Source of the DNA: Rachycentron canadum
Lineage: Eukaryota; Chordata; Actinopteri; Carangiformes; Rachycentridae
Reading direction: 5' to 3'
NCBI GenBank assembly: GCA_038496675.1
Contig: CM076656.1
Location: forward strand, 22,043,870-22,107,869
Length of the DNA stretch: 64,000 nt
The position numbers were made by a program, and so were the translations under genes. Shown in pieces: positions 1-13,575 of the stretch (position 1 is the first letter of the stretch; every line of letters starts with the position of its first letter). The notes beneath the pieces are model-generated. The model worked only from the letters and a program-made list of their open reading frames with translations. It was not told the origin of the DNA and ran no database searches.

Positions 1-60
1 TTTTTAGACAGAGAAAGGTGAACAGAGTAAAAAAGGCTGAAGTGGCCCAGAGGTGAGAGG

Positions 61-112
61 GAAGAGAGAGAGAGCGAGGGAGAGAGAAAGAGAGAGGGAG
101 AAATGGGACAAA
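61..112 (+). repeat. GA-rich low-complexity tract
   Basis: Imperfect GA repeats (gagagagagagcgagggaga and continuing). A purine-only strand of this kind can form triplex structure. Confidence 0.9.
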
Positions 113-1551
113 GGAGAAAGAGTGGTCTTTATAGCAATGTCCGCTTGATGAATCAGACATGTCTTATTTGTTGGCTGCACTGCCAGGGAATTTGCATTGA
201 TTATTTTCCCCTCAACAGATACATTTAAATCAATGTGGCACAGCGCAGCCAGAAAAGTGTGAGAAAATGTACAAGGCACACGGTGCAGCCCGGAGCTGTA
301 ACCTCGGTCAGACAGGAGGAGCCACAGCTCCCCCTTCATGCCAAACAGATGAGATCAGGACTGAAAACAAGTCTGAGGACAGCACCATCTCTGATCTCCC
401 TGTGAAAAAACAATCCCTTCCCTACACCCATAATAACATTTCTATGGGCTAATATGTCTTCATTACTCTGCAATTTTTCATATGCAGATGTGCCAGGCAG
501 TGTTTTTCTCCTGGATTTAGAAAAGTCAGTATATTGCTTTATGTTTCACAGTTTTGCTTTTGTTCTTTTTTCACCTCCAGATCTTTTAAAAGTATTTTTA
601 TTGTTTCATCTGCCTTTTCCTGTACTGTGGATACACAACTTATAGGTGGCTTATATGTTTTTAAAGGCCATAAATATGTCGATCAAAATCAATTTCAAAT
701 AATTTAACATTGCAGTTGAATTATAACATTAATTTGAGTTTTTTTTAGTTTGGGAACCAACCATATAAATGTAGTTTGACAAGATACTTTAAATAAGAAT
801 TTCTAGAGCTTCCCTTTTTCAAATATTTTCAAGGTCCACCATCCACAACTTTTACTCAACTGCATAAATATATTTTTTGGATGTAACATCTGACCTACTT
901 CCTCCTCTTTTAAATACAGTTCAAACATGATGGCTTGCAATATGCATAAGTTTCATTCATAAAAGGAAAACAGCAGTTTGTAGAAATGGGCAACTCAAGA
1001 GACAAAATAAAAAACTGGTTTGTTTTTATGAATATATAAACAAGAGTGAATAAAGAATAAACAAGGTGAAGCATCATTTCAGCCTCTTTTGATGGGAAAT
1101 ACTCCACAAACGCACTGTTGTTCAGCAGAAACATCGTTTGATCGTCTGATATCTGCCACTGGAAAAGTAGGTTAGGTTATTATGTATTCTGTGACAGAAT
1201 CCTTTGGCTTTTATGCAGATCCAGTGTGTGGAGCTGGACCACTGCTAATGCTCCGTCACAGGAAGCTTTTACAGAAGTTGAGCAGTTAGAGGTTTTTGTC
1301 TCCTCTAATGAAGTCCTGCACTGCCCCCTTGCATACAGCCAGAGCTAGAGGTTTACAGGGTGCAGGAAGGGTGACATTTTGGAAATAAGTTCTATTGTGT
1401 GTTTATAATTGAAGAGCACTGAATAACAAATTTTACTTTTCCATAAATGTTGTGACACTGACAATTATTTTATTTTATTTTTAATTTTGCCCAGACTTGT
1501 AGGCCCTGGGCACTAAATAATAAATATCACTTTCTAATTGGACCATTTTAA

Positions 1552-1736
1552 ACACACACACACACACACCCCCCCACATTATACGCCCACCTCCTCTCTA
1601 TTCCTGTCTCTCTCTCTCTCTCTTTCTCTCTCTCCCCCCATCTCATTGATAATTTCTCCTGGAGCTTCAGCATCTCACAGTAAGATCAAAGTGACTGTCA
1701 CACACACACACACACAGACACACACAGACACACACT
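1552..1736 (+). repeat. Cluster of (AC)n, (TC)n and (CA)n microsatellites
   Basis: (AC)9 with a C7 run at 1552-1575, a TC tract at 1607-1634 and a CA tract with interruptions at 1699-1735. Confidence 0.95.
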
Positions 1737-2633
1737 CGCTGCCAGTGGAGGACGGTTCAGGAGCATCACCCTACAATATATTATTCCTCTATGGATGATG
1801 AAAGAGTGTGTACTGGGGGTGGAGATGACGCTGTTACGAGGCAAATGCAGTAGGGGGCGTTGCATTAGGCCCACCTCACTGGGGATTGGTTTGCAGGGAG
1901 GTAAGAGGAACAAATGGTTTAAGTTGGTGCTGTCCTACAAACCAATCCACTCCAGGGCTGACCATGACATTAGGACTCCAAAGTAAAATTAACCTTTTGT
2001 CCTGGGTGTGTCGGTGGCGTGACACAGAAATTTACTGTAACAACACACATACACACTTCTATGATAATCTTTGAAAAAAAGTAATTAGCCCCATCTTGAA
2101 CTTATTTTGACTACAAATAATCCTGTTGTTGTAAAGTGGAGCAAAGAATTATGCAAAGTTTGCCCACCAACGTCCTTTGTATGCAGTTGTCTTTACTGCG
2201 CGTAGATAAAAAAAAAGAGAAAAAAAAAAAAGAGGCTTTCCAATATCTCCTGACTGTCTCTCTTCTTCTCTGAAAGGCACATCTTAAGTCTGACTAAAGC
2301 GTACACTCGTCTCTCCCCTAGGGTTTAGTGGCAGTGGTGCAGAAAAAGTGAACTGCCGAGGACCCCACTGTTTAGCAAACACTCCTACTGAGGGGAGGAA
2401 TTAATTATTCAGAGCCAAGGACCAAGGCAGCCCCATTTGATTGCACCACAAAAGAAAGGTCAGAGCTTTTCATATGAGGAACCTCCTGGTTCTGCACCCT
2501 GTCAGCTGAGGCGACGTGTACAGTGTATAGGGCTGAATGGCAGTCTGGATAACAGCTCTATTAACAGCACGAGGATGTCTAGGTGAAGATGCGTTCGTGA
2601 GACGTGTGACAAACGGCAGCTAAACATGGACAC

Positions 2634-2639
<6 letters not shown>

Positions 2640-2674
<35 letters not shown>
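2640..2674 (+). repeat. A35 homopolymer
   Basis: Longest pure A run in the window. No SINE head is recognised next to it. Confidence 0.95.
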
Positions 2675-2676
<2 letters not shown>

Positions 2677-4087
2677 AAGAAAGAAATGATTAGCAGGTGC
2701 GAAGAAATTTGTGAGTTGTGGAAAAGATTTTGGCAACTGCACAGCAGCCAGAGGATATTTTTATCGTGAAAATCTGATGTGTCTAAAAAAGAATCAAGAT
2801 AATTTTAATCTGGTAAAAATGATTAAAAGCTAATGGCCACTGAAGGCAGTTTATATTCAAATCTGACCAAACCATTCATTTCCCCACCTTGCAAGTTAGC
2901 AAATGATCTATTACCGTGTTTGAATAGTTAATAGGCAATAATGGAATCTATCAAATTAATAACACATTATTTAATCTTGTGCAAAATGGCCTTCGAAATA
3001 CTTAATTATTAGGTTTCTAATTCTGCAAATACAGTACGGACTTTTGTGGAAATTAGCAGAGTTGGATAAAGTTTGGTGTCTGGTTTCATTTCCATAGTAT
3101 GATCATCTGCATAATCCCATCAAATTTTACTGCAAAAGGCCAAAGCTTTTTTTTTTTTTTTCCTCCCCCCAGGCTTGGTGAAAATGCCTGATTTTCATCA
3201 AGTCCTTCCTCCCAGCTCTGAGCTCACAATTCCTTCTCAGTACTAACCATGAACATACAGTAGCAGTGCAACCAAATCCAGCTACAAGATCCTCAGGGTT
3301 TATGGAGTAAATCTGCCGTTAAAGTAGAATACTGTTGAGGCCTCACGGCATTGTGGTCCGTCACTGTAGGTCATAATCTCTAAAAACTGTGGACTGGCAA
3401 ACCCCAGCAGGGCTGAAAATGGAGCCAGGAGTACGAATTCTACAACCATGCAATGGGGGGGGGTGCCTCTTCACTCACTATTGGTGTGCGTGGGGCTCCA
3501 CACATCAATCCCAGTGATTCTATTGGCTCCTTCCAACCCTCTCTCAGCCAATCGTCTCCCGCCCAGCTCAACCATTCCATAGAAACCAGGCCTGCGCCAG
3601 TAATGACATCAACTACAACTTCATTGAGCTCCAGTCTTCTCCCAGTGACTGTCAGTGCTACAGTGCACTGCAAATTTACAAAAGGTCAGAAAGTTTAATG
3701 ACAAAAAGGAGCGGAAAACAAAAAAAAAAAAAAAATGAACTTAACATAAATGTGTTTGTGGGACATATATTTCTAATTTCAGTCAGTAATCACATTTATA
3801 AATTACAAGGGAAGCCATCGGCGGCACCAAAACATAATTCCTACTTAACTTTAATTGCAGGCAAACAATCAAAAGGTTGTGTTTGCTAACTGTGGTGTCT
3901 TCACCTCCCCAGGATGAATTAGCTCACTGATTTATGCTCCTGGAGCATTATGGCTGAATAGACAGATACAGATAGGAAAGGGGATAGGTCCTTTCTAGGA
4001 TGATTTCTTGCAGATGGTTCAGCCATTACATCTTAGTCTCTTAGATCATTAATTTCCCAGGTAATAAAGCCCTGTGTTGTTAACAGC

Positions 4088-4125
4088 CCTCCCCCATCCA
4101 CCCAATCCCACCCCACCCCACCCCC
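4088..4125 (-). other. C-rich tract; G-quadruplex-capable on the minus strand
   Basis: Runs ccc, ccccc, ccc, ccc, cccc, cccc and ccccc with loops of 1-7 bases. It lies about 20 bp before segment B copy 1. Confidence 0.6.
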
Positions 4126-4146
4126 TTACACCCCGTGCTGGAGGAT

Positions 4147-4355
4147 GCAGCTGGGTGTAGCTCGCGAATATTTGCCAAATGGAGATGACAGTTTGCTCCA
4201 CTGTTCATCAGCGAAACCACGGAGCCATGCTGAGTCTATAGCACATGGATGAAAAATTAAACTCGGCACCAAAAAAATTAATGTGTTGTAATACTGTCTG
4301 CTATTTGTCCCCAACGAGATTTCTATCACCGCTTCAGGTCTGCTTCAAATGCATC
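4147..4355 (+). repeat. Duplicated non-coding segment B, copy 1
   Basis: From gcagctgggtgtag to gatgaaaaattaa, 114 bases align without gaps to 6488-6601 at about 80% identity. After an A-rich stretch the match resumes with tctgcttcaaatg against tctgctttaaatg. No coding frame is shared. Confidence 0.75.
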
Positions 4356-6336
4356 AATTAAGGCTTGACAGATATGAGTTTTTGCAGATATATTTAAACT
4401 GAAGTTCATGATAGACAATATTTTGCATTAATATTTAATATGTGACAGGTTGGAGAAGGACCTAAAAAAGTAATTAGACCACGGACAGCAAAGTTCTCAG
4501 AGTGAGACTCCCATATTAATCCTTCTTACTTAGAGTAGATCAAGCGATGGTAACTGAGCTCTCACCATCTGCTGATTAATACTGTAAGAAAAAAAAAAAA
4601 AAAAAAAACATACTAAACAGACCTTGTGTTGAGAATTTCAGTAGCAGTTACATGTTATTAATGTTATTATTAATTTATTTATTTTTCCTTTTTTTGCCAA
4701 ATTTATTCCAAGGTCAACATTTATGCTCAACATATTAACTCATTTTTAATTGTTGGCAAAGTGCTAATTAGTAGGCCTTGAAATTAAAAAAAAAAATTAA
4801 TTACAAGAAAAACAATTTGCAAAGAAAAGAAATTCTTTACTTTTTAATGTGGCCATTCAATCTGTATTATTACTGAAATGAAATGAGAAGTCGAATAGTT
4901 GGTCTGTAATTTAATGGCCTCCAGTAGTCACATGATATTCAACCTAATGTAGCAGAAATTTCCATTCACGACTTGCATGTGGACACTGGGAGTTGGGAGC
5001 ATTGAGATCAACAGCTGGAGACACAGATTCACCCGTCGGTGCCATTAAACTGTTGGAGAAGAAGAGGACCAAGGCACCAAGGTGGCGTAATCAAAAGAGC
5101 GCATTTTAAAACAGCAAATTAACAAATCGAAGGTGGAAAACGTGATGGTAACAGTGTCCATTTTGCTTTCCCTCCCTAGCCAAGCATTGTTAAAATTTTA
5201 TTCTATTTCTTTATCCAATTTCTATTGACTCCAGACTCTAGGGTTTTTTTTTTTTGTTAAAGTAGTTTTCCCACTGCCATAGGCTCACAAACTTCTGTAT
5301 GCATTGAGTCTAAACATAAGTACCTCCAAATCCAGCTGTATTAGAATGAATTTGCCCACTGAAGCTGAACTGATGCTGTTCATGTACGTCTCAGACACAT
5401 GTAGTGCTGCAAAGATGCAGAAGTGAGAATTTATTCAAGATGGAGCAGGTATTATCTACAATAGTGAGTGAGTGTAGCCTTTATCAACTTTGAAGTCAGG
5501 CAAACTGTATAAGTCAGTGGAAATATGAACGCCCTCCTTTCTGATAGCACAACTATTTCATCACATTTCACATCTGAATATACTATACTGTTGGCTACTC
5601 ACAGTGCTCTGGCAATCCAAAGACAATCTGTTGCGCAAAAAAAAAAAACAAAAAAAAAAACAATCTAACCTTGATTGTCAAACACTACAGTACAGTGCTG
5701 TGCCAGCCTCATGAACTTCTATGAGTCAAAACAGCAACACAATCTTCCCACTCATAACACATGCGGGGATCTCTAGAGCAATAAACTGATTCTGAGAGCT
5801 CTCATCAATCTTTAATCCTTCCTCAGGCTCCGTGGGGCTGCAGTGAGTAAAAACCTCCCTGCAAAACCAGAACAAGGTTGGAATCCAGCACATTCAAGGT
5901 TCAGGCAAAGGCCTGGAAGACTTGTTGACAGTTGATGGGGCCAAGTCAACTGAGAAGACCTTTTTACTCTCTGCCCAGTGGCTAAGACAATACCCATCTT
6001 CTGTCTGGACCAAAGGCCTTTGGTGGGAGTCTTCAGAGTTTTGTGGCAGATCATAGTAATAATATATGACACAGTTTTCAAAGGACACAACTATGCACTG
6101 CGTTTAACCTTGGTTGTGTTTAAAGGGGATTCAAATTTAAAAAAAAAACAAAAAAAAGATGTGTATTCATTGCACATGACCAATTGGATTGACCAATAAT
6201 ATAAGCAGTATCGATAATTTGCAGGAATTTGCTAAATAATTCCATTGGTTATAGATTGTTTTTTATTTTATTAGCCAAACTTCGTACCAGTGACATGCAT
6301 TGGTATTCAGAACTGGCAGCAAAGAGCTAAGAATTA
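4356..6336. other. Gene-free stretch
   Basis: Lies between the two copies of segment B. Contains A runs near 4588 and 5639. No gene seen. Confidence 0.6.
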
Positions 6337-6485
6337 GTTGGAAGGAGTTTTAAAATTAAAGCTGCCTGGTGCTGTGTGGGCTTTGGCACTTTTTCAGTAT
6401 CCAAAAGTCAAGGACACAGACCAAGCTGATACGACAGAGGACGATCTAAATAACTATGTGTGTCATCGTACCAGAGCCACAAACA
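6337..6485 (+). repeat. Duplicated non-coding segment A, copy 1
   Basis: It carries gttttaaaattaaagctg, gtgggctttggcact, gtcaaggacaca and agccacaaaca in the same order as 7013-7156, with small gaps. It directly adjoins segment B copy 2. Confidence 0.75.
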
Positions 6486-6487
6486 TA

Positions 6488-6720
6488 GCAGCTGGGTGTA
6501 GTCTGTGAGTTGTTGCCAAATGGATAGGACAGTTTGCGCCACTGTAGATCAGTGGAACCGCGGAGCCTCGCTGAGTCCAGAGCACAATGATGAAAAATTA
6601 ATTCAGACACACACACACACACACAAAAAAAAAAAAAAAAATTAAGTGCCTCAGGAAGAGTGTATAGTCTGTCCCCAGAGGATGTTCTCTCGGCAGTGAG
6701 GTCTGCTTTAAATGTGTCTC
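6488..6720 (+). repeat. Duplicated non-coding segment B, copy 2
   Basis: Second copy of the segment at 4147. It is interrupted by a CA tract and an A run (6607-6641) at the point where copy 1 has only a short A run, and it resumes at agtctgtccccagaggatgt. Confidence 0.75.
6607..6641 (+). repeat. (CA)n followed by an A run
   Basis: Lies inside segment B copy 2 and is absent in copy 1. Confidence 0.95.
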
Positions 6721-7012
6721 CTCTGAGTGGAACCCAGCAGCTTGTAATGCGACCTAAGTAACTGTCTGCTGACTGATAGTCTGAGCTTTAGTCCCCGCCA
6801 TGTGTTTCCTCACTGGCATATCACAGCTCTGTTAATTCAGGTTCCTGATCACACAGCAAATAAACAGTGGAAAGGTGGCCTGAGAGCGAGAACGCCTTGG
6901 AGAGTCTAATGAAATAAGTCTCGTCTCAGAGGGACGCACAAAGAAAAATGTGTCCCACTCGCCGGCTATGGTCACCGAGAAGCACTAGAGGAAAAAAAAA
7001 AAAAAAATGTTG

Positions 7013-7156
7013 GTTGGACATCGTTTTAAAAATAAAGCTACTCAGTGCGTGGGCTTTGGCACTACCAACCAGAATCCCTACGTCAAGGACACAACCTAAG
7101 AGGATATGGCAGGGGCCAATCTAACCATCTGTATCATCACGCTCAAGCCACAAACA
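7013..7156 (+). repeat. Duplicated non-coding segment A, copy 2
   Basis: Matches 6337-6485 through gttttaaaaataaagc, gtgggctttggcact, gtcaaggacacaacc and aagccacaaacaaac. No segment B follows it, so the duplication is incomplete. Confidence 0.75.
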
Positions 7157-7325
7157 AACATATCTGTTTACTTTTAATATAAGACGAGACGACTGAACCC
7201 GCTGGAGCAAAGCCAAACAACCTCCACTGGCCTTTTCGAGCTAATTTGTATTAAAATGTGACTCGCCCCTGAATAGTTTGGTTTTCTGTTAAAGCTTGTT
7301 TTATAAAGATATAACAAGTTGGACT

Positions 7326-7372
7326 GGGGAGGGAGCAGTGGGAAGGAAGGGAGGGTGGGGGGTGGTGGGGGG
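7326..7372 (+). other. G-quadruplex-capable tract, plus strand
   Basis: At least five runs of three or more G with short loops (ggggaggg, gggaaggaagggaggg, gggggg, gggggg). Fits the usual G3+N1-7 pattern several times over. Confidence 0.7.
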
Positions 7373-9293
7373 CTACACTAGTTTTACCCACTGCAGAAGC
7401 AAAGCAGGTGGCCAGGTTGATGACAATGAACAGACAGCATTGGTGGCCTAATTTCTTCATGTCAGACAACACCATATGGCTCCTCTGCTCCCCTCTACCT
7501 ATTTAGAAACTGCATCCACATAAGTATGCAAGTATCATAGGCTTCACAATTAATTAAAAAGAGGAGGAAACAGGATGCACTTCATTGTATATACTGTAAA
7601 AGATGTACCATTAAGCGGGGGGGGGGGAAACATATCCCTCAAGTATTTATGTGTTATGTACGGCATGTCCTTGAAAGCAGCAAGGTTTCAACAGACAGCC
7701 CCCCCCCCCCTCGACACATCCACAACTTTCACATAAAATGGAGACAAGGCCTCTCACTGCTGCAGAGCACTTGTTGGGAAAAAAATGGAAAATACTCAGT
7801 TTATCTTTCTGACCTTTAGTGAACGTTTCCCCGAGATGACAGCAAAGCCTTGCTTACCCATGCTCGGTACACCCAACTTGATATCGTGTTTAAAAAACAA
7901 TATGAAATTTAGGGATGAACCAACCTTCTCAAACTTCCACATGTGTTTTGATTGATAACGGTTCACAATAGCATAATAGCATAAAAAATAGCTGTGGCTC
8001 TTGACTAACGAAAAAATATATATATATCTCCGTCAATGATTATTCCCAAAAATGTTTCATGACAGCTTTGCCTGCACACCACCAAGGCTCATAGTGATAC
8101 CACTAGAATTTATTCATAACCATGTGACTCGTGAAAAGTGATCGCTGACATGAGGTGTCTCACAGCTGAGGTGGTGACAGGTAACAGGGTAAACTATGTG
8201 CACCATGGAGACAGGCCAATCCCTTATGTGGCAGCAAAAAAATACGGTGCCATATGGCTCATATGTTGCACTGGAAAGTAGAGCGCATGATTTATTACCA
8301 TTCACAGTCCATGGAAATAGTTTCAAATGCAATGAGTTTTTGCTTTTGTTTTTTGGGTCACGTGAATAATCTGTTGACAGTCATAGGAATAATAAACAAG
8401 TAGTCTAAGTGCTATTTTTTGTCCGGTTTTAATATCTAATAAGAAAGAATTGATTCCATGTTCCTTTATTCAGAGGGAGGTGTAAAAAAAAAAAAAAAAT
8501 GTTAAAATGAAATGGGGGACATGATCAAAACATATCCAAAGTTGTAATAGTTATTATGGTTGTTATGATTATAGCATATAATCCAGTTAATTTGAATTCC
8601 ATTTATGTCAAAACCCCCGGGATTATTCCCAGGTGTCATCTTAACACAGAAATAAGACCGTAGACAAAAGCACAAAGTTTTCACTGAGAAAGTGGTGAAG
8701 GGCTCTTGTCACCCCCCCATGGGTTCCCAGCAACATCATGCAGCAGGGGACGAATAAAGCAGAAAATGGGTTTGTGCAGCATACAATAGCACGCAGATAA
8801 CAAGAAGGACAAGTATTGAAAATGTCCTATGGAGACGAGTTTGCAGAAATGCCTTGTTTCTGTGAGGCTGTGGAATGCCTAGCTCTTAATGGCACACTAG
8901 TGGGGGTCACCATTAAATGACAAAACAATATCAGTGGGGAAACATTTGCATCGCAGTGTACAAATACGCAAGTTGTCAGGCATAGCAAGCCTGGCCTTTT
9001 CAATGTGACAGCAATCCCTTTAGGTGTGAGGCGAGTGCAGCTCAGTGGCGCAGGGGACGGCAAGAGATTTGGTGGCGGGGGGACCGGTGGGACTGCGGAA
9101 GTTGCATGCAGTGAGGTGTGTGTCAGGGCACCAGAGACAAAGCAATGATTACACACAATGAGAGAGCAGAGCGCGGGCTGACACTAATGCAGTCCGAGGG
9201 GAGACACGAGACAGAGCACTTGTGACAACTGTGAGAGGGCGTCACTCCTCTGACAGACGGCATTATGGTTACCAAATAGAGCACATGCTAGTT

Positions 9294-9325
<32 letters not shown>

Positions 9326-11747
9326 AACACATGGTGAAATTTTAATTTAACAATGAGAAACCCTAGAATAGCGCAAATAGTTACAATAATACAAGAATCA
9401 GTTGCTTTGTTTGTTTGTTTACTTTTCTGCAGCTGAAGAAATGCATCTTAGCCCCCAGTTATCTGCAATAACCACAAGAAAAATTGGGTTGTTAACATAA
9501 TGACCAGTAAAATGAAGCAGCCTCAACTAAAATTAAAGTTCAATCAAAAGAAAATATTCAGTATTGCTGATATTCAACTCGCTGATTGATGAATTTTTGT
9601 TTTTCATTACTAGAAACCTAAAGCACTGAAAGCAAATATTAAAAACAAAGAGAAACACTCTTGGGAGGAATTTTTGGGTTAAATTTCCAAGTTGCCATGG
9701 GTGAGAAAGATATTCAGATGTGCAACACAGCTTGTTAGCATTGTAATGTTGTACTAAAACATGCAACTGCTACTGAATTTCCTACATGTCAAGATAGGTT
9801 TCTATCAGTGTATGTTTATAAAAGTATCAAACAGCATCAAACAGCTCTTGCGTTTAATTTGGGATGCTATCAAAGGCTGGATACTATCCTGATAAGAAAT
9901 TCCTGACCATGCCTGACCATCACTCCACTTAATTTAATCCTGGAGGAGCGCTGAGTGTTGTGCTGACGGCTCTATTCACAACATAAAGCAGCTAGTTTTA
10001 GACACAAGATTATCAAATAATAGGTTTTACTTGTTCATTTTTTTGTCAGGTTCGGACTCCCACAAACCTAGGTGTTGTACAGCTTTGCTGGCAGCCTTCA
10101 ATTTGTTTACTTTTACCTGTCATTCACTGCTGAACAGGATGGGACGCTTCACTGGCTCTTTAAAAAATACAGTAGAAGACATAATTATAATCAAAAGCGT
10201 ACACCGTGGCCACAAAGTGTTGTTTAAGCTTTGAAAAAGCAGTTCCTACAGGTCTGCACAGTTTTCTCCAAGGAAGCTTGTCATGAAGCCTTTATAACTT
10301 CAAATTAAATTTGATTGGGAACAAATGAGGATGATGCACCATCACCAGGTCCGACAGCACATTATACATGCACAGAGTGTGCCGTTATTGATTTTACTGA
10401 GTCTACCTGTGTGAGTTCCTCTGAGCCAGCCTCCACCTCTTTATGACAGATGGGGATCCTGATGCATTCCTGACTGCATCTCACTTATGAGATGTGCTTA
10501 GGCACATGTTGTTTATTAAAACAACACCTGTCTACATCTCTCTATGTGTGAAATATTTAAATACTTCTGCACAAATACTTATCACCATATCCAACATCGG
10601 TGCCGCTGCAATGTTGCCATTTAAGTTCCACATAGTTACCTTATTATATTGTGAACCAAACACCAGATAGCTCAGCTTTGAATTCAGCATGTGCAACACA
10701 GAGGAGCTTGAACAGATACACAAGGCAGTGTCGGCCTCTGAATACAATAATCAGATGAGAGAGACCTTGCAGTGACCTGAATAATTAGCTCACACCTACT
10801 TCATCACACTTCAAATAATTATAAAAATGTCTTTGCACATCAAATCTGCTACCAACACACCACCATCTTTCTATCATTACTATCACACACTGATTAATGT
10901 GAGATTATATCACATTTATATACTGCAGCATCATTGGGAAGGACTTTGCAGTGAGGTGCATGTGACACTTAAGTGGCTACAAAAGTCTCACACAACATCT
11001 CCAGACTAGTTGATACAATACAAATGCTATTTCCGAAGCTTTGCTCTGTGAAAAACATATTAAAAAAAAAAATGCCAGTGGCAAATGCAATGATGCTCAG
11101 CTCAGTAGACACCTTCTTAGATTCAATAAAACTAAGATGCGGGGGTCAAAACACGTCTGTATTTTGAATAGATAGCCCCAAAACTACCTGAGTCACACTG
11201 TGATGCACCAAAAACAAAAGCGGATACCGAAAACTGCAAAGACACAGTTCAAATGGACAAAAACCACATTTTTAGATGCATTGCTAAAATAATTCCCTAC
11301 GTCCTATGCAAGTTTACATTTGGACGTACAAATAAATCTTAAACCTGAGTGAGGATCATCTTAACTCCCCAGAGTTGTGATAATGATTATCCAAAACCTC
11401 TAGGTTAAAGTTCCTGACATCAACCACTTTTTACATTTCAAACAACAGGCAGCAGGAACATCTTTCCCAAATGAGAAACTATTGTCTAGGCTAGTAAACG
11501 CCTGCCGCATTCCTTAAGGAAAGTTTAATCTATTTACAAATACTGTCAAACAGGAAGCCCAAAGGCAACGATGTCACATCGAGAAGAGGAATTACCTCTG
11601 CAAATGACAGAGAATCCCTATCAAAACATAATGATTCTTTATTTTAAACCCACACGAAGCTTTAAGAATGGACTACCTCTCCCTGATTGCCAGTCAAGGT
11701 GTCACTGTTCTGCTCTCTTATGACTCCTGACTGGGAGATGCTTTTGG

Positions 11748-11775
<28 letters not shown>
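11748..11775 (+). repeat. A28 homopolymer
   Basis: Pure A run. Similar runs lie at 13823-13848 (A26), 19557-19577 (T21), 28466-28485 (T20) and 48706-48733 (T28). Confidence 0.95.
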
Positions 11776-11778
<3 letters not shown>

Positions 11779-13127
11779 ACAAAGGAAGAACTCTTCATCA
11801 TCTTGGCAGCTAGGTCGCTTCACAAATTACCTTTTCCCCTCCATCCGTCACACAAGGGAGTTCACCTGCATCTGTAGCACAATGCTCTGCTGCTCACTTC
11901 TTTCACATCCACTTCTCTACAGCTCATCTCATGAAATATTTCTTCATTATGTCTTGAAAGGCTGTCACAAATGCTGTGAATTTTAAATAATGCACAAAAA
12001 TGTCACTGGGGAGAATGATTGGTTTTCTTGCTTGCTTTAGAGTTAATATAATGAATGTCAAAGCAATAGCCCTACTGCACTTAAACAGGGTTTACTAAAC
12101 ATTTCTCCAAACCAGTGGCTCACACACACACACACACACCAAGCCCCTACAAAATTGTACTAATACTGGTTTTAATAGGGCCTCAAAACAGCTGTTCAAG
12201 TTACCACAGGTTACCATTCTTTGGTTTCATTTGCACTTAAAAGGAGGCCTATGTCAGCCAGGTTGCTCTGCACCTCATTCACGTACTGCATCCAATGATT
12301 AAGCCGCTGAAACACTAATAAGCAGCAAGGATCACCCCGTGGACCGGGCCTAATTGGGTCAATCAAAGATGATCTACAGAGGATCGCAGAAGGGAGAGTG
12401 GGAGAATTTTCAGTATGCCAGCAGGTTTACAACTCTCAGCACAGACCACTGCAAACGAACAGGCAGAGAGGCTTGTGGACATTATGACGGGGGCCTTTGA
12501 TTATAAAGAAAGAGCCTCCCGATAGCCTGGCGGTGACATTGCATATCTCGTTGCCTTTCTTTGGATCTAACATCTCTTTACGCGACTCCCTTTCTCTCTG
12601 CGCTCCGAGAAAAAGGAATGGTTTAGTTAAAATGTGAGAAAGATACTTGCATGTCCTCAACCCTTCTGTGGTGGAGTCCCGCAAGACTTGTGATTCTAGA
12701 GCCTCTTGTCCAGTGCTTTGCATACTGATGGGCTCTGTGTGGAGGCGTGCAGTTGCCATTTGAGCACCACAGTGTACTGTACAGTGATGCACTCGTTTTT
12801 CATCAAGCTTTATCTGGCGTCTGCAAGATGAAATATTGCATCAGGATTTCACTCATACTTTTATTTTTAAAAACCCCTCCTGCCATTTACAATTGACCTT
12901 CATAAAATTCAATCAAAGCACCCAAGGCTGCGGTCTGGTGTCAGTGCATGATGAATATAATATGACAGAAATCACTGTTTGGTGATTTAAATATCTGAGC
13001 TTTATCTATACTAAGTCTAATTGGCAAGAGTTAATTTGCCCCTACTGATGCAAGCCAGAAGCATTACAGATTAAACCTCAGTTATGTATTATGAAGCACA
13101 CATGTACACAGGATCATGTGTAAATTC

Positions 13128-13575
13128 CTATGAAAGTTTTCACCCCATCAAAATTCTTTATCTTGTCCTTGAATTATAAATCACTGAGCTTTTCTGGAAT
13201 TGGTCAAATGAAAAAAAATCATTGTGAAAAGATCTTAAGTAAAAGTCTAAGATGCTAAGTGGCCAATGACAAGTATTCACTGCCCTTAAGTCAAGTCAAT
13301 AGCAGAGGCACCTTTAGAGGTAATGCCGGTCTATGTGAAAAAGTCTTTGCAAATTTAATCCTGTAAGAAAACAGCAACTTTATTAATGTTGGAAAACAAG
13401 TCTGCACTAGTGTTGTAAACTGTTTCCCATTTTTGAAAATACAAATTCTTACTGCAGCCAGTTTTCCTGCAGGATTTCTCTGCATTTCATAGTATTCATG
13501 GCCTGGCTGTATTGAAGCACCCATCAGCTGCATCTGCCGCAGCATGATGCTCACACCACTGCGCCACTATGCAAA
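13128..13575 (-). mobile_element. Degenerate Tc1-like transposon remnant
   Basis: It contains cactgagcttttctggaatt, gtggccaatgacaagtattc, agcagaggcacctttagagg and gccgcagcatgatgctcaca in order. These are recurrent in fish Tc1-type elements whose transposase is on the complementary strand. No open frame of useful length survives, and no clean inverted repeats or TA pair could be set, so the limits are approximate. Confidence 0.55.

Larger units (their letters stand above)
1..4087. other. Gene-free stretch
   Basis: Holds the simple repeats listed separately and AT-rich sequence. Open frames here are short, often overlap on both strands and match nothing I recognise. Confidence 0.6.
7157..13127. 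other. Gene-free stretch
   Basis: Contains the quadruplex-capable tract, G and C homopolymers near 7617 and 7700, a TTTTTC repeat near 9293-9325 and a CA tract near 12121. No gene seen. The stretch 12290-12430 is mixed in composition and could be regulatory. Confidence 0.55.
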
